Shown piece after piece: positions 19,901 to 31,900 of a stretch of DNA of 40,013 bases. The translations under genes were made by a program, and so were the position numbers. Numbering within the stretch: position 1 is the stretch's first letter; each line of letters opens with the position of its first letter. Source of the stretch: an uncultured Christensenellaceae bacterium. GTDB taxonomy: Bacteria > Bacillota > Clostridia > Christensenellales > Borkfalkiaceae. The stretch covers positions 76,838 through 116,850 of the forward strand of contig CAJUNJ010000003.1 in the NCBI GenBank assembly GCA_910587825.1. Direction: 5' to 3'. Below the pieces are notes generated by a model that saw only the letters and a list, made by a program, of their open reading frames with translations, was not told the origin of the DNA and made no database searches.

Positions 19901-22900
19901 AGCGGAAGATTGGTGGGAAATGACTGACGACGACGGATATCTTACCCTGTCGTTTGTCGACGCGGGCGTGTACCGTATAAGATTAAGCCTTGTCGACACC
20001 AACTTCTGTTGGGCGGAATCGCAGAATGTTACGGTAATGTATACCATACGCATAAACGCGCGCGGAGTTGAAGACCCCGTTATAGACCGTGCAAATTGCA
20101 GTTCCGACATAGACGCGGGCGAAGGCGCGCACTTCGAGTTCAGTAACGAAACCCCCAACACGATGTACGCCATTTACTACAATACGGCGTTCACGATGGC
20201 GGTAAAACTTCCTTACAGCCTTGAACCCTACGTCAATATCGTTTATACGGGCGACAAGGATAAGCACGACGGTCAGTACGTATGGGACAGGGAACTCGGA
20301 CTGCTGTTGTTCAAGGCTACCGAAAGGGGCGATTACGAGTGGACTATTTCCATAAAGGACACCAACTACGCCTGGAAGGTAAGCGAAGATAACGAGATAG
20401 TATTCAAGTTGCACATTGCGCGTTCGGGCGTGTCGGGCGTCGAAATGCACTATTTCGGCGCAGACAAGGATATGAATCCCGACAGCTACACGCTTAAAAC
20501 CGACAAGGACGTTATAGGCGGCGAAAGCAAGGATACCTTCTACGAAGATACTTTCAGTGAATACTACCAGTATATTTATGTCCTGCGCACGGATACAAGC
20601 AACCTTGTAAATACGGGCTTTAACGCTCAGTTCTCCTACGAACTGACGTATACTCCGCTTGAAGCGGGATATGAAGCCGAAGACCCTAAGACGATGATTT
20701 TTGAGGACGTGTTCGACGAAAACGGACTTAAACTTCACGCGCTTAACGCGGGTACTTACACCGTATCCATTACCCCTACGGATAACTATACCTGGAAGAG
20801 CACAAACGGCAACGGAAGCGCGCTTGTCGACCACGACAACATTACGCCCGTAACGTTTACGTTCAGGATAAACAAACTTACCGTCATAAGGCCTACCGTC
20901 ATTGCCGACGAGGGCGACGACCCCAACTGCATACAGAACGGTTCGACAAAGACGGTAACCTATAACAGACAGTATCAGCCCCTTACCATAGGTATTACGG
21001 GCGAAAACGGCGACGACGCTTCGGCGCCCAAATACGCGCCTTACGCGTATAAGCTTACAAGCTTCGAATATACTTCGGGGCAGAATCTCGATAACCTGTA
21101 TCTTCCTATGGGTTACGTAAAGCAGGATATTGTTTACGGCGATATCCGGACGGAAGATATATTCTATAAGGACGTTGCGGAAGCAGTCATACGCGGAGAA
21201 TACAACCTTGCCGCACAGCTTGAATTTAACGCGCTCGGCGAAGAGACGGGATACGCAAGCTATTCGGTTTGGGCAAAGAGTTCGGGTTCGTACAGACTGA
21301 TTATAGAAATAGACAACGTCAACAACTACCAGTTCAATTCAAGCGATTACTGTACTTATTTCTTAAATATCAACCAGCTCGGCGTAGACCTGCCGGAGGC
21401 ATATCTTCTTAACGCGGACATCGACCCCGACAATGCGGACAGCGGTTTTACGGCTACTTCCGAGTACCTTTCGGAAAACGGCAAGGCGCTTACGGCTTCT
21501 TCGCTGTACCAGCAGAGCGTTGAATACGACGCAATCAACCACAACTTATACGTTGTGGGCGGAAGCATCGCCGACGGCGACTTCACGTTCGATTTCGGCG
21601 TTGCGGACGAAAGCAACAGGGGCGGGGCAACTCAGGCGCAGCCCAAAATAGACGGCGTTACGCCCGACCCCAACGTTACCTACAACGCCGACCCCGTATA
21701 CAGACTGACCGCAAGGACTGTCAATACCTATACGGTGGGCATTACGTTTGTAACCAAGGACTTCTATTGGAAGGACCAGGGTTCCGGTTCGGGTTCTACC
21801 GAACGCCACTATTCGCTTGTCATTACGACCAAGCGTATAGACGTGCCTAAAATAGAAGGCGAAGAGTTGCAGATAATGCGCAACCACAGCTATTATAAGA
21901 GCTTCCCTTATTTACAGCGTCCCGAACAAATAAAAATAAACGGCGTGTACTTCGGTGAAGTTTTAAGTACGCTGACAAATCCTTCCGATACAAACGGCGC
22001 ATATTCTTATATCAACGCAAGAGTAAGTTCAAAAGATAATTCGGGAACGACTGCGTTCGACTGGGTACGTTACGAAGCGGACAACGAGGCAAACGGTCAA
22101 AAGACGGGCTGGGGACATATCGATATGTTCACAAGCAGACTTGACACCGACCCGGCGCAGGTTACGAGAACTTACTGTATAGAGCTTAACATCGACGTCA
22201 AAAACACCTGTTGGAACACCAACGGGGTCGGCGACGTAAACACCAAATATTACTATATTTCGATAGAAAAAGCTTCGGTTGCCCTGCCGTTTATCGACGA
22301 AACGAAGACGACCACGGGCGAATACCTTTACAGAACTTATACGGGCGAAGCGTGGGCGGAAGAGCTTAAATTAGAGCTTTACAACGACCCGTTTATGACC
22401 TATACTTTGCAGGATCCCGCTACTATGGACGCAGTCGTGTCGGACGACGGCAGACTGTTTGTCAGCGCGCCCGCGCCCGTAGGCACTTATACGGTTACGG
22501 TAAATCTGCGCTATCCCGACAATATGGAATGGAAGGATACGGGCGGAAGTATGGCGCCGCTTAACTTCTATCTTGTCGTACAGCCCATTAAGGTTGCAAA
22601 ACCCGTAATTTACGTGACGACGACCGAAGGCGAAGAGGGCGTTGTAGGTTGGAAAAAGACGGTAACTTACAACTATACCGAACAGTTTATTCAGATACGC
22701 AACTTCTGGAAAGACGACGACAACAGATGGATGACGATGACCGTTGCAAACGGTACGTTTACCACTTCCGATTACGAAGCCGACCACTATACGGCAGGCG
22801 AAGTTTACGGCGATATGGTGTACAACGGCTACAATAACGGTCTGCTCAGATTCGGCGCAACCAACGCGGGTACTTATATTGTCAGGTTTACGCTTACGGG

Positions 22901-25900
22901 CAACGCAGTGTGGGCGGACAATACAAGCGACAGCATTGACGTAACTTTTGTAATTGAAAAACTCAGATTTACGACGCCTTACATCGAACAGACGGCAGGC
23001 GAAACAAACGTTACGGGCACAACCAAGACGTATACTTTCAACCTTGAAGACGACGGAAGCAAGACTATCCGCGAGATGAAAATTCTCGAATACGACGAAA
23101 GTATTATGGAATACGTCGGAGTAACGGGCGGAACGGAATCCACTGCGGAAAACGACGGTTATATCCGCGTTGCAAACCCGACGGAAGCCGACGGTTACGA
23201 CGGAAGTTATTATCTCTTCCAGGCTGCAAACGCCGACAGTTATATAGTCACTTTCAAAATCAAAAACTTTGAAAACACGCGGTGGGAATACGCCGACAAC
23301 GAAACTATTTCGTTTACGTTGAAAATAAACAAGATGACGCTGGATAATCCCGCGCTAAGTCTCGATTACGCAATGATAAACGAAACTATCGAATCGAGCG
23401 ACCTTGAAGTCGACTACGATATGCGTACGCATACGTTGCTTGTCGAAAATATAGTAGGCAGACTTGACGGCGGCAATTTCGTAAGCAATTATATGCGGTA
23501 TGCGGATACCACTGCAACAAACAACCCCGACAACACAAACGCGCTTGAACTTACGCGTTACGACGACACGGCGGGGCTTACCGTAAAAGACATATTCGGC
23601 GAAACGTACTCGGGCGATAAGAAGGACGACGCAGTCAACAAGACTAACGTCGTAACTGCTTCGGCAACCATCCCCGGCGTCTATTATCTTACGGTATCGC
23701 TTGCCGACCCCGCAAATATGGCGTGGATGTACGGTTCGGACGACGCAGCCGACCCCTCGGGTACAATTACCTTTACGCTTACAATCAACAAAATTGCGCA
23801 CGACGCGCCCAAAGTTCTTACGGGAACGAGTTCTTCCAAGGAATACGAAGGCGGCGAAGTCGAATTTGCAATAACCAATATTTATAACGGCAAACTCGAA
23901 GAGGGCGGAGCCGTCGTAAATATGGCGTACGAAGGGTACGAGCTTGTATCCTACGAAGGAAATGCCGAAATAGATATAGACGAAGTCAACGAAAATTCTT
24001 CATTCCAGAAGAGTTGGAGCGGACGCGACCTCGTCCTTAATATGTCGGCGATAGGCACTTACGTATTCAGGGTTTACATTACCCAGCCCGAATACGTTGA
24101 ATGGAACGGCACGGCGGCGACCGAAACGACCTTTACATTCACGATAACAAAACGCAATATTTCGGGTTCGTTCTCGTTCTCTTCGGACGATGAAGAGACA
24201 AACGCGGCATTGCAGACGGGCTCTAACCAATGGGCGATAAGCACGCCCGTCCGCGCAACGCTTACGCTTACGGGACTAAGGGCGGTGGACGGCGTCGTTG
24301 ACGACGTACTCGGCTTAAAGCTTTATTACGCAAACGTAAACGACCCCGCAACCGAACTTTACGCGCTTGCCCTTCCGTCTGCGGACGAAGAGTGGAGCAT
24401 AACTCCGCAGGACGACGGAACTTACACGCTTACCTACGTCTACGACGATATACCTTTCGGCAGAGGCAACCTTCTCAAAGGTTCGTATATGATATACGCG
24501 TTGCAGACAGACACGGACGGTAACTACGCGCTTGCGGAGGTCAGGCAGAGGTTTACGGTAGTCGCAGACCCCGCGCCCTTCAAAACCAACTTCCTTACCT
24601 GGAATTATTCTTACGATACCGACGCGGACGGCGGTCTGTATGACACAGGCGCGGCGGGCAGAGAACCCGACAACAGACTTCATTTGCCTTATCTCACCGA
24701 CGGCGGCATATATCAGTTCGACCTCGGTATGAACGAGGCGGGTATGCTCGGCTTTGACGGCGCAGGTTACGACGACATTGTCGAAGCTATGAATTCGTGG
24801 CAGGTTACCTGGGACGGCGTATACGGCGGAACGCAGAGAATAAGCCACGCGGGCAACTACGAAGTCAGCGTAAAGATTACGGCGTTCGACCCCGACTTCT
24901 ATGCGTTTGACGATTACGTGTTCACGCTTTATATCACGATTGACAAGGCGCTTTACGACCTTTCGACGTTCGGATGGGATTACGACGGTTCCGCACCGTT
25001 CACGTTCGACGGAAACAATAAAGCCGTAAACGTACTCGGCGACTTCCCCGAAGGGCTTTCGGTAAGCTACGTTACCGATTATTCGTTCACTTCGGGTACG
25101 ACAACCGTAAACAACCAAAGATTTAACGGCAACACTACGCCTTACGCGGGCGAATACGTGACGACGGCAGTCTTCCGCACACCCGCAAACAGCAACTACG
25201 AAACTCCCGTCCAGGGCAATAACAGCACTTATACGGGCAACTTCGACTGGACGAGAAGCTGGACGGTTGAAAAGCAGATGCTTACCGTGCATTGGGCTAC
25301 GGGTACGCGCTCCAACTCGGACGGCGACCAGGTTACTTATACTCTTCCCCAGATCGAGGGCGAACATTCAAGTAAGTTCAATTACACCTATAAGCGTCAG
25401 GACGCTAACGGGGTATGGCAGAGCGTATCCTCGATAACCCGCGTTCCCGGACAGGAAGTCGACTATCAGGTGTTTGCAAGCCTTAAATCGGTACCCAATG
25501 CGCCTGCAAACGACTATGCGCGTAACTACGAATTCGAATTCCCGTACGAAGAGAACCCTATGGTTTACACGCTCGGCGCGGACGACACGATAGTGTTCAA
25601 CCATATCGAAATAAACGGCTCAACGGAAGAAGAATTCGAATATACCGGCAATCCTTTCACGGCGCGTGCGGTCATCGACCTCGATACTTCGGGCGGTGAA
25701 ATAACGACGGATAATATAATCGTCGTATACTACGCGGCGTCCAACACGGGCAGACCGATAAGCGCGCCCACCGACCCCGGCGATTACGTAATCAAATTAA
25801 AACTCAAATATTCCAACACGCTGTTCGACTATTCGCTAAGCGAAGACCAATTCGAGTTTACGATTAACAAGGCTTCGTTCAAGGACGACCAATTCGAATG

Positions 25901-28900
25901 GCACGTCACGCACGAAAATGCCGACGGCGAATTCGAAGCGGTTTACGACGCGCTTCAAAAGAAGTGGATAAAACTCGTTTACGACGAAGAAGCGGAAGAG
26001 TGGGTAAAAGGCGAAGAAGTCAAGCTTTCCTACGACGGCTATGCGTACAATGTAGAACTTAAAAGCTCTTACAGCGCTCTTACGATAAAAATGCTTGACG
26101 GTTCGGCGATCGACGCAAACGATTATACTTCGACGGCGCGCTTCGTATACAATGCCAACTTCTATCTCGAACCTACGATAGAACCCGCATTTGACTGGAC
26201 TGTCGAAAAGGCGCTTTTAGACCTTTCGCTGATTTATTGGGACTATGAAGAACCTTTCGAATTCGGAGTGGTCAACGGCGAACTCAGAAAATATTCGGTG
26301 GAGATGGCAGGCTTGCCCGACTATCTTGCCGATAAAGTAAATTACGTAACGACTTTCAACGGCGCGTTCATCACGGGCGGAGCGTCCAACTCAGGCAACT
26401 ACACGACGACCTGTTCGATAAATTCCGATAAGATAAGTCAGAACTACGTTTTGGGCGACTGGCCCGAAGAAGTGCCTAATTCCATAAACTGGCAGATTTC
26501 GCGCAAGCAGATTAAGCTTCCCGAAAGCGACGGTTCCTGGCAGGAATTCGACGGCAATACGCACAACCTTGCAAAAGTGTTCGGCTTCGACGTTGATTGG
26601 AGCGAGTATTTTACGGTAACGCTTAAATATACGGGCGGCGACGGCAATACTTCGGTCTACGACGGAACTCACGAATACGGCAACAGGTTCCTTGCCTACA
26701 ACGCAGGTAAGTATACGCTTGAACTTGCGCTTAACGCCGACCTCAACAGCTATATAGTAAACGTAGTCTGGGCGGTAAACAACGGACTTACCACCGACTT
26801 CACGGCGGACAATCAGACGGCTATGCTCGAAGTGGAAAAGACGACGATGCACGTTACGGGCTGGTTCAAAAATTACGAATCTTCCTACGTACTGCTTGCG
26901 GGCGGACTTTCGGCTTCCAAGTTCATTGATTACGAATACTACGAAGGCGACGCGGGAAGCGCGGGCACGAAGGTTACGCTTAATAAAATTCTCGAATCTA
27001 CGGGCGGAGATTTGTATTCGATGGTTCCCGTCGTAAGCGAGGCGTACAGAGGCAACATTACCTTAACCTTCGAAGCGGGCAACGAATTTACTTACTTCAC
27101 TACCTTACAGTTAAGCCCCGAAGACTGCATTCCCGTAACGGGTAAGCCCTATATCTTCGGCTATTCGGTTGGCGACGATTTTACCTACTTCACCAATGAC
27201 CAAATTGCAAACGGTGAAATATACGCAACTTATACGGGTGAACCCATTACCTTCGGCGTATACAACTGGGACAACTATCTCAAAAACTACGTTGAAATTT
27301 GGGGCGGCGACGACCTTACCCAGACCGAAGCGGGCAAGTACAGCGTAACGTTTATTTTAAGAAAAGACGGCGATAAGCCTTACCGCTGGGCAGGCAACGT
27401 GTTTGACCGTTCGTCGGTTACGGTAGAGTTTGAAATACGCTACAAGATGCTTACCCTGCCCGAACTGCCAGAAGCCGTAACCTATTCGGGTTCGAGACTG
27501 AATATTCTCAACTTTGTAGAGAATATCTCATACAGCGACCTGATGGCGGAATACAACAATTACGTCGACATTACGGGCAGTATGGAGACGGATATCGGAA
27601 CTTACGTTCTGTATCTCGAAATAAAGGACGAATACGGCACGGCGATAAGATGGAATGACGGAACAGTAAACGGACTTATCGGCACCTATCAGTATGTCTG
27701 GAAGATTGACCCCATAAAGCTTGTCAAACCCGTTAAAAACGACGCGGCGCGTATCGAATACAACGGCAAGGAACATACTGTGTTCGAAGCCCTTGTGGGA
27801 TACAGCGCGGACGGTTCGACAGAAGCGCTTATGTACCTTATGGATAACGTAAAAGTATCCGCAGAAGGGTTCAGAAGCATAGACGCAGGCACGTTTACGG
27901 CGACGTTCTCGCTTCCCAACGCAAACTACGTCTGGGTCGACGAAAACGGCACGGTGGATTCCGTAACGACCAGCATCCCCATTACCTGGACAATTTCCCC
28001 CTGCGTGCTCGATTTAAGCGGGGTGGATTGGAACTACAACAAATATTACGAAGAAAACGGTCACGGCTTCGAGTACACGCTCGATAACGGAAAGGTATAC
28101 GAACATCAGGTATTCCTTATGGATCTGCCCGAAATTCTCGAATTCTACGTCAGCTACACTACGGACGGAGAAGCGGGCAACAGCGCGGGCGACATAGGAA
28201 CTTACGTAACGAGAGTGTTTGTCGACACAGCAAGCCTTGACACCAACAACTACGTTGTAGGCACTCTTCCCGAATCCCTTCACGAGCTTACCTGGGAAAT
28301 AGTAAACCGCAAGTTCGAGCTTCCCGAAAACACGGGCGAATGGACCGCTTACGACGGAAAGGTTCACGACCTTATGGTAGCCGCCGGCTTCGAAGAGGGC
28401 TGGTACAATTACTTTGACGTAGAAGTCGAATTCAGAGAATCCGTCAACGACGAGTACAAACGTTACGGCGGCGACGAGGACGAAAATGTAGGCTTCTCGC
28501 TTTACAACGGTTATTACTACGGCTTCTACCGTCTTACCATTTCCATTAAGGAAGGTATTAACACGGCGGAAAACACCTATGTAAGCTGGGTTGACGGTTC
28601 GGTTGACACGAAGTATATCGAACTTGAAATAAGCAAACTTATTGTTGAAATTAAGGGCTGGAACGAAGACGACGAATATTCGGAAGTAATTCTTGACGAA
28701 GATTTGGAATTGAGCGAAGAAATACTTTCTCTGTTCGAGTACGTCATTTACGACCCCGACAGACCCGACGCTTTCCTGAAACCTACCGACATAAAAGGCG
28801 GAATAACTTACAACATTCTCTACCGCGTAAAACCCGGCAAGGAATACGGCATAGAAATCGTTACTGCCGACGGCGTAACCAACCCGCTTGAATTCGGTAA

Positions 28901-31900
28901 CTACGATTACGGCGAACAGCCTATAAGATGGGTACCCCTGCCCGTGTTCAAAGACAGCTCGGTTCAGTTTACCAACGAAGATATTACTTTCGTCATAAAG
29001 GATTGGACGGGTGATACGTCGCCGTACAGATTTACCGACAGAGAAAAGTTAAGTTATAAGAACTACTATCAGGTAAACATACCCGACGACGTACACAGCT
29101 TCGTATATCTCAACGACGAAAAGGTGCTTACGCAGAGAGCGGCAGGTACTTACACGGCGGTTGTAAGACTGTTAAGCCAGGTAAGGCTTTCCTGGTACGA
29201 CAGCACTAAGTTTTACGTCAACTCGGATGGGCAGCTTGTAAGACTCGGCGAAAATTCCCCGCTTGAAAATCAGGAAGAGTATTACAACCACAGTTCTTAC
29301 ACGCTTACTTACGAAATAACAAAAGCTCCCGTCGAAGCGTTCGATATAAGCATACTCGACGAATTTGCGGAAGAACTTCAAAATCTCGTGCTTTCGTACA
29401 GTGCGGAAGACCAGGATATTACACAAGCCGAAAAGTATAAGGCTCTGTTCGACAAGCTTTATGATAAGTACGGTCATCTCATAAGCTTCGAAGGCAATAT
29501 AGGCAACGAAGCGGGAGATTACGAACTGTTTGTAACCCTTGCGGACGCAAACAGCAGTTACTGGACAACGGGAGAGAAGGAAGACAAGACTTACTCTGTA
29601 CTCACGCTTGACGGATACGAACTGAGATACGTAAACGTAACGGAGAACGGACAGCAGGTTACAAAGCTTGCGCTTGTCAAAGTAAATTCCGACGGAAGCG
29701 TCGCGGTTGATTCCTCAGGCAACACTATATACTATAACGGCGGAGATTACACGCTTGACGTAAAGTATAAACCGCAGTATAAAGTAACTTACGTTCCCGT
29801 GGAAAACGACGCGGGAGAATCCATTCTCGACGAAAACGGAGTTCCCAAACCCGAACCTTTCTATTACAACGACAACTTCGTTTATATCGACGGCGTACAG
29901 GTATTCCTCGAATACGTTGCGGACAGCGATAAAAAGGCGATACTTTACAAGCTTGTTGACGGAAATTACGTTCCCGTAGAAGACGGCGACGACCTTACCG
30001 TAATTGACGTGTATGCCGCAAGATACGACAACGCGCCCGACGGTCATAAGATTGCTGAAACAAAGTACGTTTACGAATACAATCTGCTATTCGGCGAACT
30101 TACCGAAACCGACGGAGTAAAAGTCCCCGCAACGGATGCGGACGGCGGTTTTATCACCGTTTATCTGTATGAAAACGGCGGACAGTACGAATTGAGAAAG
30201 TACGAAGTCGATGATAACGGACAGTTCGTTACGGACGATAACGGCGATTACGTATTCCAAACGCTTGAAACAAATTGCGAAATTCTTATTGACGGCACGG
30301 ACGTTATAAGATACGAGCTGACTGACGGTAAATTCACCGTAAGCGCAAGCGGAGCTTATATCGGCAAATACGCCGTGGACGAAAACGGCGACAGGCTAAC
30401 CGAAATAGTACCCGAACTTGACGAAAACGGAAATCCGATAGTCGACGTTGAAAACAGTAAGGTTACTGTTAGCGTAATTAAGGAATTCTACGAACGCTAT
30501 AAGTTAGCCGACTGGAAAATTTCAAACGCAACAGTAAGAACTCCCCACGTTGCCGAAGAAGACATACCCGAATATACGGGCAAGGTAATAAACCTTGAAG
30601 AAATTATTTCCGGCTTCAATAAGGATATGATGGAGCTTTCGGGCGAAATAAGCGCAACCGACGCGGGTACTTACACCGCAAAGATTAAGCTTACCAACGA
30701 AAACTCCGTCTGGGAAGACACGACGGAAGAGTACGTAACCGTTACCTGGACTATCGCAAAGGCAACCGTTGATTTAAGCGACGTTAAGTGGGACTATACA
30801 GCGCCCTTCACTTACGAACGCGCAGGCGGCAAAGCGGTTATAAGAAGGGTTGCGCTTGAACTTCCCGACATTCTTAAAGATAAGGTCAAGTATACGACCA
30901 ACGGCGTTGCAGGCTCTAATGCGGGCAGAGACGCAGGCAAGTACGTAACTACCTTTGAATTTGTAAATCTCGGCAACAACTTCAACGAAATTACCGTACC
31001 CGAAACGCTTTCGGCTTCCTGTACCTGGAATATTAAGCGCAAAGTGCTTGACGTTCCTGCAATAGCGGGAAGCGAGTGGGAAGTGTTCGACAACAGCGTC
31101 CACGACGTTTTGAAACTTCTCGGCGTTGCCGACGACTGGAACGAATATTTCGAAATTAATATCGAATATTCGGAAGACGGCGAAAACTTTACCGAATACA
31201 ACGGATATGACAACGGAAACGGATTAAATAAATACCTTGCTTACGGTACAGGCGTTTACAAATTCAAGCTTGCAATCAAAGACGGTATCAATACTTCCGT
31301 ATCCAACCCCAACGTCGTATGGCTGAGGCCGTCGCCGGTTATTCCCGATTTACCCGACATACCGGACACGCCGGATACTCCCGACACGCCGGACACTCCC
31401 GATACGCCGGATACTCCCGACGCTCCCGATACGCCGGATACTCCCGACGCTCCCGATACTCCCGAAAACGGAGAAACAACACCCGAAGGACAATTATCGA
31501 TGTTTATTCTACCCCTTGCAGACAACGTATTACCCCCTGACAGTCAGACGTACGCAATACAGGACGTCATTGACGTTATCGACTGTTATGACGGTGAATA
31601 CCTTATCGTTGACGAAGAGAATAAAGATTCCGCTATCGAAGAAGGCTGGGAACTTTATGAAATTCCCGGTTACGCGGGTTACTATTTCGCCGTACCCGAA
31701 GGCACTGTTTTTGCCGAAGGCGACGGTGAAGACGGTGGAAACGACGACGGCGGTTCGGACGAACCCGACCCGCCTGTCGACCCCGACCCGCCTGTCGACC
31801 CCGACCCGCCTGTCGACCCTAACCCGCCCGTCGACCCGGGCGACGGCGAGGATGACGACGTTATCGTTGCTCCCCCGCTCGACCCCGATAACCCCGACGA

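Noticed and set aside
31344..31463. CRISPR-like or other non-coding repeat array
   Set aside because: The nine-base units stay in frame and encode a Pro-Asp-Thr linker; there are no spacers.
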